Below, piece by piece: positions 27,175 to 35,262 of a DNA stretch of 64,000 nucleotides. Each line of letters starts with the position of its first letter. The stretch's first letter is position 1. Under the pieces are notes generated by a model, which made no database searches, was not told the origin of the DNA, and saw nothing but the letters and a program-made list of their open reading frames with translations. The stretch is from the NCBI RefSeq assembly GCF_000337475.1, contig NZ_AOIT01000017.1:24913-88912 (forward strand), in the 5' to 3' direction. Source of the DNA: Natrinema limicola JCM 13563. GTDB taxonomy: Archaea > Halobacteriota > Halobacteria > Halobacteriales > Natrialbaceae. Position numbers and translations under genes: made by a program.

Positions 27175-27924
27175 ATGGACTGTCCGACCTGTGGCAAGTC
27201 CCTGACCACCGAACGGGGAATGCGCCAGCATCACACCAAAGTTCACGACGAGTCGCTGCCGAACCGGACGTGTACTGGCTGTGGAACCGAGTTCTACGAC
27301 CCAAAATCCCGACTCGAGTTCTGCGACGACTGTAATCCAAACGCCGGAGAACACAACGGAAACTGGAAAGGCGGGAAAGAAACCGGGACGTGCGATCGGT
27401 GTGGAGCGACGTTCGACTACTATTCCTCGGACAAGCCGGGTATGTACTGTTCAGAATGCGTCGAGAGTGCCCGCGGATTGGTTCCGGGAAATCCGTCGGA
27501 GAAGGGTGAGCGGGTCGTCGTCGGCTGCGAAGCCTGCGATGCCGAACTCGAGGTTCGGCCGGCGCGACTCGAGAAGCAAACACGAGGCGTCTTCTGTACG
27601 CTCGAGTGCTATGGCGACTGGTTATCAGAGAACGTCGTCGGACCGGATCACCATCAGTGGGAAGGCGGATCGATCGACTACGGACAACAGTGGTGGCAGG
27701 TTCGACGGCAGGCACTCGAGCGTGACGACTACGAGTGCCAACACTGCGGGACGAGTGCCGAAGAACTGGGCCGGAATCCAGACGTGCATCATCGCCGACC
27801 AGTCCGGTCGTTCGATCAACCCGAAGACGCACACACGATGGACAACGTGATAACGCTCTGTCGGAGCTGTCATCGCCATGCCGAAGCGGGGACGATCACA
27901 CTTCCGTCTCACGACGAAAAGTAA
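27175..27924 (+). CDS. HNH endonuclease with N-terminal zinc-finger modules
   Basis: 249 residues and rich in Cys pairs. It begins with CPTCGKSLTTERGMRQHHTKVH, a C2H2-like finger (CxxC...HxxxH), followed by three further Cys-Cys knuckles (CTGCGTEF/CDDC; CDRCGATF/CSEC; CEACDAEL). The C-terminal 80 residues form an HNH nuclease: YECQHCG, PDVHHRRPV, DNVITLCRSCHRHAE. Such proteins cut or nick DNA. No methylase, recombinase or partner gene is next to it, and it lies just upstream of tRNA-Gln, so it could be a solitary mobile or defence nuclease. Target unknown. Confidence 0.85.
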   Translation: MDCPTCGKSLTTERGMRQHHTKVHDESLPNRTCTGCGTEFYDPKSRLEFCDDCNPNAGEHNGNWKGGKETGTCDRCGATFDYYSSDKPGMYCSECVESARGLVPGNPSEKGERVVVGCEACDAELEVRPARLEKQTRGVFCTLECYGDWLSENVVGPDHHQWEGGSIDYGQQWWQVRRQALERDDYECQHCGTSAEELGRNPDVHHRRPVRSFDQPEDAHTMDNVITLCRSCHRHAEAGTITLPSHDEK

Positions 27925-27969
27925 CACTATTGTGCGATGGCAGTCTATCTATCGAGTGACGTTCCGTTG

Positions 27970-28019
27970 AGTCCCGTGGTGGCGAGTAAATCCGGAGGAT
28001 TTACGAGGTACACGGGACT
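27970..28019 (+). repeat. tRNA-acceptor-like hairpin just upstream of tRNA-Gln
   Basis: AGTCCCGTG (27970-27978) pairs perfectly with CACGGGACT (28011-28019). Inside, GTAAATCC (27986-27993) pairs with GGATTTAC (27997-28004) around a GGA triloop. The first 12 bases, AGTCCCGTGGTG, are identical to the 5' end of the tRNA-Gln gene at 28035-28046. It therefore resembles a minihelix copy of the tRNA acceptor arm, 15 bp before the tRNA. Function unknown: a duplicated end, a decoy for tRNA processing or an attachment-site scar are all possible. Confidence 0.65.
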
Positions 28020-28034
28020 TTGATCGGAGTGAGA

Positions 28035-28138
28035 AGTCCCGTGGTGTAGTGGCCAATCATATGGGCCTTTGGACGTGTTTCGGTTCAGTCCGTCACGGAA
28101 GCAAGCCCATGACGGCAGTTCGAATCTGCCCGGGACTA
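28035..28138 (+). tRNA. tRNA-Gln (anticodon TTG) with a 31-nt intron
   Basis: Acceptor AGTCCCG (28035-28041) pairs with CGGGACT (28131-28137); the discriminator A is at 28138 and CCA is not encoded. The T arm is GGCAG/TTCGAAT/CTGCC. The anticodon stem TGGGC (28062-28066) pairs with GCCCA (28105-28109). The loop C-TTTG-G places anticodon TTG at 28069-28071. An intron at 28073-28103 (31 nt) interrupts the canonical position after base 37. Removing it gives a regular 73-nt tRNA. Archaeal splicing endonuclease would remove it at a bulge-helix-bulge. From memory, Haloferax tRNA-Gln also carries a 31-nt intron. Confidence 0.93.
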
Positions 28139-28303
28139 CTATAATATTTCTTATACTTTCGATGAAGTGGTAGTCCGTGTGACCCACAGCCTGCTGTGAT
28201 TGCTGCCAGTAGCACACAGACATGGGCAGAAGCAGCCCCTGAATACCCGCTACCTCGTCCTAACAACTCCATAGTAATCCCTGCGTCCTCGAGAGCCCAT
28301 CCT

Positions 28304-29197
28304 ATGTTCGGAACGAGCGGTATCCGCGGCACTGTCGGCGAGGAGGTAACAGCCGAACTCGCGCTTGCGATCGGGCGCGCCGTCGCGTCCGACGGCTACG
28401 ATCGCGTCGTCGTGGGACGAGACGCGCGCGAGAGCGGTGCAGTCCTGGTCGATGCAGTAACCGCCGGACTGCGTGAGTGTGGTGCGGACGTGCTCGAGGC
28501 CGGCATCGCCCCAACACCGACGATCGCCAGAGCGGTCCCGCGAACGAACGCGGATGCAGGCATCGTCGTGACGGCCTCGCACAACCCCGCGCCGGACAAC
28601 GGGCTCAAACTCTGGTCGGCCTCGGGCAAGGCCTTCGATCCCGAGCAACTCGACGGGATCGCCACTCGCGTCGAGGGCGAGGAGTACGACCTCCGTCCGT
28701 GGGACGGACAGGGATCGCGCGAGCCGCTCGCAGACGCGACCGATCGCCACGCTGCGGCGTTGCGCGAGGCTGTCTCGATCGACGAGCCGACGAGCGTCGC
28801 CGTCGACGTCGGGAACGGGACCGGCGCGATCACTGCACGCGTTCTCGCGGAGCTTGGCTGCGACGTCGTGACGCTAAACGGACAGCGAGACGGGCGCTTT
28901 CCGGGTCGGCCGAGCGAGCCGACACGAGAGACGCTTGGTGACCTCTCGGCGCTCGTCGAGGCAACCGACGCGACGGTAGGGATCGCCGTCCAGAACGGCT
29001 CCGGCGTCAAGGTACACAAGTGTTCGGGCGAAGTGTCCGACCTCAAATCGGCGTTGAATACGCGGCCACACGGAAACATGGGGATCGGCCACACCCGCTG
29101 GAGTACCCACGGCCCACCGACCGACGAGAACGCGCATCCGCATACAGACACGGCAGGTGACGTCGCGGTGGTCCACAACGGCGTCATCGACAACTAA
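28304..29197 (+). pseudogene. Chimeric phosphoglucosamine mutase (N-term) - GlmS (glutaminase fragment), truncated by TAA
   Basis: The ATG at 28304 starts a normal GlmM-type phosphohexomutase: [14 protein letters not shown], then the phosphoserine loop [12 protein letters not shown] with Ser92. Up to about codon 228 (ATVGIA) it is mutase. It then switches in frame to [20 protein letters not shown] and [15 protein letters not shown], which are glutaminase-domain sequences of GlmS. The mutase metal loop (DGDADR) and the whole second half are missing, as are the first about 35 GlmS residues with the catalytic N-terminal Cys. The frame ends at TAA 29195-29197 after GVIDN, where GlmS normally continues with Tyr. 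Both activities should be lost. Confidence 0.85.
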
Positions 29198-30691
29198 GAC
29201 GACCTCCGGGCGGAGCTCCGAGAGAAGGGCCACGAGTTCGACAGCGACACCGACACTGAGGTCATCCCCCACCTCATCGACGAGTATCGGGACGCGACCG
29301 GCGACACCGAACAGGCCGTTCGCCGGGCTGTCGACACGCTCGAGGGGAGCTACGCGATCGCCGCGATCGTCGACGGTGAAGAGGCGGTGTACGCCGCACG
29401 GAAGGGGTCGCCGCTCGTCCTCGGACTCGACGAGGAGGAGTGGTTCCTCGCCAGTGATGTCCCGGCGTTTCTCGATCACACCGACGAGGTGATCTACCTC
29501 GAAGACGGCGATCTGGTCGTCCTCGAGCCCGATTCCTACCAGATCACCGATCTCGCCGGCAACCCGGTCGACCGATCGGTCGACACCGTCGACTGGGACC
29601 CGGAGGACGCGGGGAAAGGCGAGTACGACCACTACATGCTCAAGGAGATCCACAATCAGCCGACCTCCCTCGCCAACACGATCGAAGGCCGGATCGAGGA
29701 CGGTGAGGTCGCGTTCGAGGATCTCCCGCCAGGGACGTTCGACGGGATCGAGTCCGTCCAGTTCGTCGCCTGCGGGACGTCGTATCACGCGGCGATGTAC
29801 GGCAGCCAGCTGGTCCGCGAGGCCGGGATTGGGGCCGACGTGCTCCGGGCCAGCGAGTACGAGTCGACGACCGCGCCGGTCGACGAAACCACGCTCACCG
29901 TCGCAGTCACACAAAGCGGCGAGACTGCCGATACTCTCGATGCGCTCCGAACCGCGGCCGACCGCGGCGCGCGAACCCTCGCAGTCACCAACGTCGTCGG
30001 TTCGACAGCCGCCCGTGAAGCCGACGACGCGGTCTACATCCGCGCCGGCCCGGAGGTCGGTGTCGCCGCGACGAAGACCTACTCCTCGCAGGCGGTCACG
30101 CTCGCGCTCCTCTCCCAGCGCATCGCCGGTGACGTTCCGGATGCGACCCCCGCCGACGATCGAGCGGCGATGCTCGAGGCGCTCACGGACCTGCCACAGC
30201 ACGTCGAGACCGTCCTCGAGTCGACTCGAGCTGAGGCGCTCGCTCGGGACACCCTCGACAGCGAGTCGTTCTTCTTCATCGGCAGCGGGCTCGGCCACTC
30301 CGTCGCGCTCGAGGGCGCGCTGAAGTTCAAGGAAATTACCTACGAGCACGCGGAAGGGTTCGCCGCCGGCGAGCTCAAACACGGGCCGCTGGCGCTCGTG
30401 ACCGAGGAGACGCCGCTGTTCGCGGTTTACACCAGCGCCGACGACGAGACGACGAAGACGAACGCGATCGAAGCCCAGTCCCGCGGGGCACCGATCATCG
30501 CCGTTGGACCCGACGACCATCCCCTCGTCGATGTCGCCGACGCACACCTGTCGGTTCCCGAGACCCATCCCGTCTGGGCGGGACTGCTCGCGAACGTCCA
30601 GTTGCAGTTGCTGTCCTACCACGCCGCGAAACAGCTCGAGCGACCGATCGACAAACCACGCAATCTCGCGAAAAGCGTGACGGTCGAATGA
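29198..30691 (+). pseudogene. glmS: Remainder of glucosamine-fructose-6-phosphate aminotransferase (end of glutaminase domain plus both SIS domains)
   Basis: The frame of the preceding chimera continues directly after the TAA: DDLRAELREKGHEFDSDTDTE, then TLEGSYAIAAIVDG. Two SIS isomerase domains follow, with FVACGTSYHAAMYGSQLV and TQSGETADTLDAL in the first and SFFFIGSGLGHSVALEGALKF plus FAAGELKHGPLAL in the second. The normal C-terminus PRNLAKSVTVE is intact. A GTG at 29387 could restart translation and give a 434-residue isomerase part. Without the glutaminase N-terminus it could not use glutamine; ammonia-dependent activity is conceivable but unproven. Confidence 0.85.
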
Positions 30692-31104
30692 TCGGCTCGT
30701 CTCACAGCTAACGTTTTTTCGCGGTCAGTTCGACGCAACCGGTTCACGTCTCGAAGCCGCGCATAGCGTTCCATGAGCGAAGCAGGAGCGACACGACGGA
30801 GAGAGCGCTCTCGCGTCACGATCAGGTAGGCTCTTCTCTGGGTACCCTCATTCTCCCACATGGCCCCAGCGTTCCGACTCAGCACACGATGAGACAGTCC
30901 AGCGGAAGACTCCTCAAGCAAGGCGACGGGCAAGTTGAGACCACACCGGATTTAGCGGACCTGTAATGCGTGATATCGGACGAATCAGTGACTAGTTCGG
31001 CTTCGAATCTCCTCTCAATCGCCCCTCCTGTCGCACTGCCAACTAATCTACCAACGAAACCAGTTTATGAAGACACCTCAGAGATCTGGAAAATTAATGC
31101 GAAC
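30692..31104. other. 413-bp intergenic stretch without a supportable gene
   Basis: Between the glmS remnant and the membrane protein gene. It contains a short palindrome, GAGAGCGCTCTC, near 30800 and a plus-strand open stretch ending at TAA 30964-30966 (…QGDGQVETTPDLADL) that looks like the end of a protein but has no credible start or recognised family. Composition becomes A+T-richer from about 30960. It may be the scar of a lost gene or mobile element. Confidence 0.4.
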
Positions 31105-31536
31105 TCAGGTCTGGCTCTGATAGAGGAGAACCAGGATGGCAAGTCCGATGAAGAAGTCTGGGAGAAACACAAACGCGCCGATATTTGGGCGAGGCCGGAA
31201 GCCTAAGACGTTGTGTACTAATGGATTTGACGTTCCCGCGTATAGAAGCAGCGCGAGGCTTAGCACAAGCAGGCTTGCTGTGTACTTGTTCGGAAGATCG
31301 CGATAGAGCTGCACGTATATGACTGCAAGTACCACTAGCAACACGAGGTTCAGGGTTGTAAAGAAAATCTCCATCCGAATGAGCAGTTCAACCTGTGAGG
31401 ACAGCGTCCTCGCCGGAGGACCATGAGATGGAATTGATGTGGACAGTGTGACAGCAAGTGCGATACCCGCCGCGATGATGGCACTCGCTACTGTCGTTCC
31501 AAGAGGGCTCTCAATCCAGTTACGAATCATCATCAA
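31105..31536 (-). CDS. Small polytopic membrane protein paired with a winged-helix regulator
   Basis: 143 residues. Four hydrophobic segments at about 13-33, 55-75, 84-103 and 120-140 with short loops; no catalytic motif. The start (MMMIRNWIESPLG) overlaps the end of the upstream winged-helix gene by 17 bp, so the two are translated together. Pairs of a small ArsR-like regulator and a membrane protein are frequent in haloarchaea, and the membrane protein may sequester or signal to the regulator. That role is inference. A+T content is higher than in the flanking core genes. Confidence 0.72.
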   Translation of the reverse strand: MMMIRNWIESPLGTTVASAIIAAGIALAVTLSTSIPSHGPPARTLSSQVELLIRMEIFFTTLNLVLLVVLAVIYVQLYRDLPNKYTASLLVLSLALLLYAGTSNPLVHNVLGFRPRPNIGAFVFLPDFFIGLAILVLLYQSQT

Positions 31537-31810
31537 CTCCGGCCTGTTCCGCCACGTCTTCCATGATGTCGAGGTTGTTCATCATTCTGTTTGAGAGAAA
31601 GTACATCTGCCCGTAATTGTCACCCTCCGTGGCCACGATATTGTTCTCTTCGAGGATTTCGAGGTGGTGCTGCACTGTTTTGTAGTTCAGACCCAGGTCA
31701 TTTGACAATTGATTGGTGTTTCGTGGCTGGTCGTTGAGTGCGCGGAGGATACGAAGCCGATTGCGGCCTCCACGAGACCCACCAATGAGCCACCAGAGCA
31801 ACTGCCGCAT
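31520..31810 (-). CDS. Winged helix-turn-helix (ArsR-like) transcriptional regulator
   Basis: 96 residues. NRLRILRALNDQPRNTNQLSNDLGLNYKTVQHHLEILEENNIV is a standard winged helix with the recognition helix at YKTVQHHLEIL. The C-terminal part (MNNLDIMEDVAEQAG) could form a dimer helix. No Cys-pair metal site is present, so it is not a typical ArsR metal sensor. It overlaps the downstream membrane-protein gene by 17 bp and probably controls that small operon. The N-terminus MRQLLWWLIGGSRGG is hydrophobic, which is common in this haloarchaeal subfamily. Confidence 0.82.
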   Translation of the reverse strand: MRQLLWWLIGGSRGGRNRLRILRALNDQPRNTNQLSNDLGLNYKTVQHHLEILEENNIVATEGDNYGQMYFLSNRMMNNLDIMEDVAEQAGVDDDS

Positions 31811-31878
31811 CTATCGAGTATTCATTTGGTCGGTGCAAATACATTCTGTCTCGGTCCGAACGATGCCACTCCCCCGAA

Positions 31879-32916
31879 TTAGTCACCAATCCAGGTGATA
31901 ATTCGATTAGCGATTTCGCCGTTATTGTCGTCCTGCATCATGAGATGTGTATTTCCGGATATTCCTTCGTCTGGAAGGCTAAGCAGCGTCGATGCAGGAT
32001 TTGTCTCTTCTGCGAGATCTGCAGTTGTCTGGGTCGCTTCCTTGCGACCAGCCTGTCCACGCTCGTCGACATAATCGCCATAAACACCCATAAACGGTGC
32101 ATCACCACCCATCTCCGCCACAGTTTGGGGGTCAGTCGGCGCGCCGACCGGCTCAACTGCGACGATCCGTTCAACGAGGTCAGGCACAGCCTGTGCGACT
32201 GCGAATCCGGATCCACCACCTGCTGAATGGACGAGCAACACTGACGGACCAACGCGATTGAGAAGTGCCTCTAAGGCGGCAGTCTCCTGAGGTGATGCGA
32301 ACCGACTCCTACCGCCACCTCCGCCACCGGTGCTGACGTATGCGGGGAATGACGCAACGAGTTGGTCTACCGATTCAACCGGGTATCGAACGTCCTCGTA
32401 CGGGTCACCGACTTCAGGTCCGAACCCCCACGTCGGCCATGCTCGGTCGATAGACCATCGAGAGAGTGACGCAGAGTCAGAGTTCTGGAGTGTCCCCGTA
32501 TCTAACCCGCCTGAATCAACGTTTCGAGGGGGATTGAATACATACACTGGGTGGCCAGCTTCGGCGAAGTACTCCATCCAGCCGCGTCGGCCGTCAGGTG
32601 TCGTCCGGTAAATGTACGGTGACAACCCGAGGCCGGGCACCATTACGACGGGTGACTTGTCGGTCGCCGTATCAGGCCGTGTATATACGACTTCAGCACG
32701 CCCATCAATGACCGTACTACTGCTTGTATCTGTGTTGCCGACGTAGAAATTTCCGAACGTCGGAGAGTCCTCATTCTGTTGTTCAGATTGTGGAGAGAGC
32801 TGTGTATCTGTGTTCGATCCGCCGTTGTCAGCTATGCTATTACACCCTGCGATAGTTGCAGCAAGTGCGACTCCGGTTGCACGAAGAAACGCTTTCCGAG
32901 AGATGCCTGATGACAT
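31879..32916 (-). CDS. Tat-exported lipoprotein of the alpha/beta-hydrolase fold
   Basis: 345 residues. SRKAFLRATGVALAATIAGC is a twin-arginine-like (SRK variant) signal with a lipobox Cys, followed by a Ser/Asn/Gln-rich linker to about residue 60. The hydrolase core has VVMVPGLGLSPYIY (oxyanion region) and the nucleophile in LLVHSAGGGSG (a G-x-S-x-G variant beginning with His). The C-terminal GNTHLMMQDDN supplies the catalytic His. PPRNVDSGG and a six-glycine run are unusual. Probably a secreted, membrane-anchored esterase of unknown substrate. It is A+T-richer than neighbouring core genes and stands alone. Confidence 0.82.
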   Translation of the reverse strand: MSSGISRKAFLRATGVALAATIAGCNSIADNGGSNTDTQLSPQSEQQNEDSPTFGNFYVGNTDTSSSTVIDGRAEVVYTRPDTATDKSPVVMVPGLGLSPYIYRTTPDGRRGWMEYFAEAGHPVYVFNPPRNVDSGGLDTGTLQNSDSASLSRWSIDRAWPTWGFGPEVGDPYEDVRYPVESVDQLVASFPAYVSTGGGGGGRSRFASPQETAALEALLNRVGPSVLLVHSAGGGSGFAVAQAVPDLVERIVAVEPVGAPTDPQTVAEMGGDAPFMGVYGDYVDERGQAGRKEATQTTADLAEETNPASTLLSLPDEGISGNTHLMMQDDNNGEIANRIITWIGD

Positions 32917-33581
32917 ATAGATCGTACTGGCCAGCGAACGGACTTAGTCGATTGCCGAAATCGGCCACAGGTTAGGCACAAATTCATCCCAGCTCATGCA
33001 GAACCCTTGATATTGATAAAAGACAACAATTCAGAATAAAACACTGTGTCGCTCAGACCGTATGCATTGAGAACGCCAGTCTCAACTTCTGAGGCGGCGG
33101 AGACGTCCGTCGCTCGACTCGCAGCTGTCGGCTCGGCCGCCAGCTCCGAGGGGGAGCTCAATGCGGCCGAGGGACACAACGGTCTCGCTGACGGTGCAGT
33201 TCGGCAGACCGTGGATCGTCTCACAAACGAGGCAGATGTTGGTCGAGAATCAGCAGGGGACACGTGGCGGCGTCCATGACGGATACAGGTACCGAGCCAC
33301 GGCTTTCGGGTTCTGCTACCGGTCGGGATGGAATCGACGTCAGTCCACCGGTTCTACATCCGATGTGCAGTCCGTTCGCGACACGACTGTTCTGTGCGCT
33401 CGAGCGGGTGGAAAGTGCCGGCGCGAACGGCGGGTGGTGGGAAAGAGCGGATGAAAATCAGAAGAAGAGAGTGGATAGCGTCGAGCCCATCTCGATGGTC
33501 AATGAGGACGCCAGCATGCAAACGGAATCGCTCTTCTCGGCACGGACAGCCGCTGAATACCGCGGCTGGCAGCGACAGGAG
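32917..33581. other. 665-bp stretch without a supportable gene
   Basis: Between the exported hydrolase and the surface protein. Open frames exist on both strands, but none shows protein-like composition, a plausible start or recognisable motifs. The first about 100 bp are A+T-rich. The rest is G+C-rich and could be eroded coding sequence. I see no tRNA, repeat or terminator that I can defend. Confidence 0.4.
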
Positions 33582-34601
33582 TTAGTTGTCTGCCGGCGTG
33601 AGCGCCAGCGTGATCGCCTCGTCCGCACCGTCGATCGTGACGGTCGTCTCCGCGGACGTGTATCCGTCAGCCTTCGCGGTGACCATGTATGTCCCGTCGC
33701 CGCGTTCGAACGTTGCCTTGCCATCGTCGCCGACCGGTTTCTCCTCGCTCGAGCCCAAGATGACGGTGTCTTCCGCGACGTCGACGGTTGCGTTCTCGAT
33801 CGCGGTGCCGTTCGCGTCTTCGACGGTCACCGCAAGCGTATGCGTCCTATTGCTATCGTCGGTGTCGTCGCCGGCTTGGGTCTGTTGCTCGAGCGTCAAC
33901 GTGATCGTCTTGTCTGTACCATCGACCGGGACGGTCGTTTCCGCGGGGTTGTATCCGTCCGCGTTCGCAGTAACTGCGTACTCACCGTCCTCGAGCATGA
34001 ATTCCGCCTCGCCGGTCCCGTCGACCGATTTCGAGACGTTCGAGCCGGATCCGAGTTCGACGGTGACGGTGGCGTTGTCGATCGGAGCTCCAGCCTGCGA
34101 TTCGATGACCGCCGTTAGCACGTGCGATTCGTCCGTATTGGTCTCATCGCCGCCGTTCTCGGTGTCTGTATTGTCGGATCCATCCGTTTGGGAGTCCGTG
34201 TTATCAGACCCGTCGGTTTGGGAGTCTGTGTCGTCAGATCCATCACCCTGGGTATCTGTGCTGTCGTCCGTGTTGTCAGTTCCGCCGGTCTGAGTGTCTG
34301 TGCTGTCGGTTCCGTCCGTTTCTTTCGTTTCGTTACTCGTCCCGCCGGCCCCGTCGGTGTCGGTCCCACCGCTATCGCCTATCGAGTCGCTGTCGGCCGT
34401 ATCACCACCGCTGTTGGTCGGCTGTCGGGCATCGTCGATTCTGTCGCTGACCGAGCCGACAGCACTGCTGACGGACGCACCGCTCGCGGCGAGTACCAGG
34501 CCAGCCAGCAGGAACACGATGCCACAGACGGTCAGCAGGATCTGGACGCTACGCTGAATCGATCGGGTCTCCGTTCGGCTGTGTTGGGCATTGCGGCGCA
34601 T
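33582..34601 (-). CDS. Membrane-anchored surface protein: Thr/Asp-rich stalk plus two PEGA/CarboxypepD_reg-like domains
   Basis: 339 residues. One N-terminal membrane helix (residues about 20-42, ILLTVCGIVFLLAGLVLAASG). Residues about 58-155 form a low-complexity stalk of Asp, Thr, Ser, Gly and Asn with tandem GSDNTDSQTD-type repeats. Two beta-sandwich-like units follow, each with an APIDNATVTVEL or TAIENATVDVAE start, then a DGEYAVTANADGY or DGTYMVTAKADGY segment and a final GTDKTITLTL or GADEAITLAL strand. It is probably an extracellular adhesin-like or cell-envelope protein, and the stalk is a likely O-glycosylation target. No partner gene is adjacent. Confidence 0.78.
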   Translation of the reverse strand: MRRNAQHSRTETRSIQRSVQILLTVCGIVFLLAGLVLAASGASVSSAVGSVSDRIDDARQPTNSGGDTADSDSIGDSGGTDTDGAGGTSNETKETDGTDSTDTQTGGTDNTDDSTDTQGDGSDDTDSQTDGSDNTDSQTDGSDNTDTENGGDETNTDESHVLTAVIESQAGAPIDNATVTVELGSGSNVSKSVDGTGEAEFMLEDGEYAVTANADGYNPAETTVPVDGTDKTITLTLEQQTQAGDDTDDSNRTHTLAVTVEDANGTAIENATVDVAEDTVILGSSEEKPVGDDGKATFERGDGTYMVTAKADGYTSAETTVTIDGADEAITLALTPADN

Positions 34602-34971
34602 TATGGATAATTTCGGACTTGAGAGACAGTATCAGTACGTTACACACCCATCGGCTCGCCGACCGACGGAACCGTCGGTGGGACCCGGTCAGTGGACAAC
34701 CAGTCGGTCGTCTCCACACTCCCGGTCTCGGTCACTGTCGAAATCGAGACGCCATCCGGACGATACCGATCTGACCGGCCGCTCGAGGAGCGCTGTTGGC
34801 TATGCCGTGCGTCAGACACAGGTCTGCGAGACTTCATTAGGCGACGATTCTACTGTTTGGCGCTTCACTATAGGGTCCATAAATCCGTTTCATACGGTCT
34901 GCTGTACCGAGTTTCCGGTAGACTTGCAGAACGGGTCACGGGCGTCCCAAACTGAGTTACAGAAGTCCGTC
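34602..34971. other. 370-bp stretch without a supportable gene
   Basis: Upstream of the surface protein (minus strand) and downstream of the PQQ remnant. The part near 34602-34640 probably holds the surface protein promoter. The remainder has no convincing frame; the tract around 34865-34945 is A+T-richer than its surroundings. Confidence 0.35.
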
Positions 34972-35262
34972 TCATTCGTGGGCCACGAGCTTGTAGCCGC
35001 CGTCGGTATCGATCCCCGCGCCGGAGGGGGCTTCGCCATCTTCGTGGGTTCGGCCCGCGTTCGGCATGGTAGTGGTAGATCGCCCCCTCGATCACACGCG
35101 GCGTACTCGAGACGATGCCCTCGTCGTCGACCGTCCAGACGATTTCGCCGGTGCGTTTCTCGAGCGCGTAGAACGTGTCGCCTCGCGAGCTGACCAGAAC
35201 GCGGTCGCTACAGACAGTGGGACAGCCACCGAGCCAGTCGTCCGTTTCGACCGACCAGTCAG
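34972..35262 (-). pseudogene. C-terminal remnant of a PQQ-type beta-propeller protein, frameshifted
   Basis: Reading leftward from about 35262, one frame gives TDWSVETDDWLGGCPTVCSD, RVLVSSRGDTFYALEKRTGE and IVWTVDDEGIVSSTPRVIEG, which is one PQQ/BamB propeller blade (FYALexxTGexxW). After AIYHYH the sensible sequence moves to another frame, GRTHEDGEAPSGAGIDTDGG, ending at a TGA at 34972-34974. There is no start codon or N-terminal part, and the 5' end abuts the last codons of the alpha/beta hydrolase. It is therefore a truncated, frameshifted gene fragment. Confidence 0.6.

Noticed and set aside
27970-28019. A second tRNA gene
   Set aside because: Only an acceptor-like stem and one inner arm exist. 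There is no anticodon arm or T arm.
28874-30622. 582-codon open frame on the minus strand across the glmS remnant
   Set aside because: The plus strand is recognisably GlmS. The antisense frame has low-complexity composition and no motif. It does not rescue the pseudogene call.
29387-30691. An intact stand-alone isomerase gene starting at GTG 29387
   Set aside because: The reading frame is continuous with glmS sequence upstream of the start, and the start lies inside the glutaminase domain. A remnant is the simpler reading, although restart translation remains possible.
30840-30966. End of a transposase gene
   Set aside because: A protein-like tail (ETTPDLADL) is open for about 40 codons, but no catalytic motif, start or terminal repeat supports an insertion sequence.
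32994-33279. Small protein genes on either strand
   Set aside because: Ser/Ala/Arg-rich translations without a promoter, start context or motif. Both strands are equally open, as expected for G+C-rich noncoding DNA.
34120-34300. Tandem repeats as a CRISPR or satellite
   Set aside because: They are direct repeats within the Asp/Thr/Gly stalk codons of a membrane protein and have no unique spacers.
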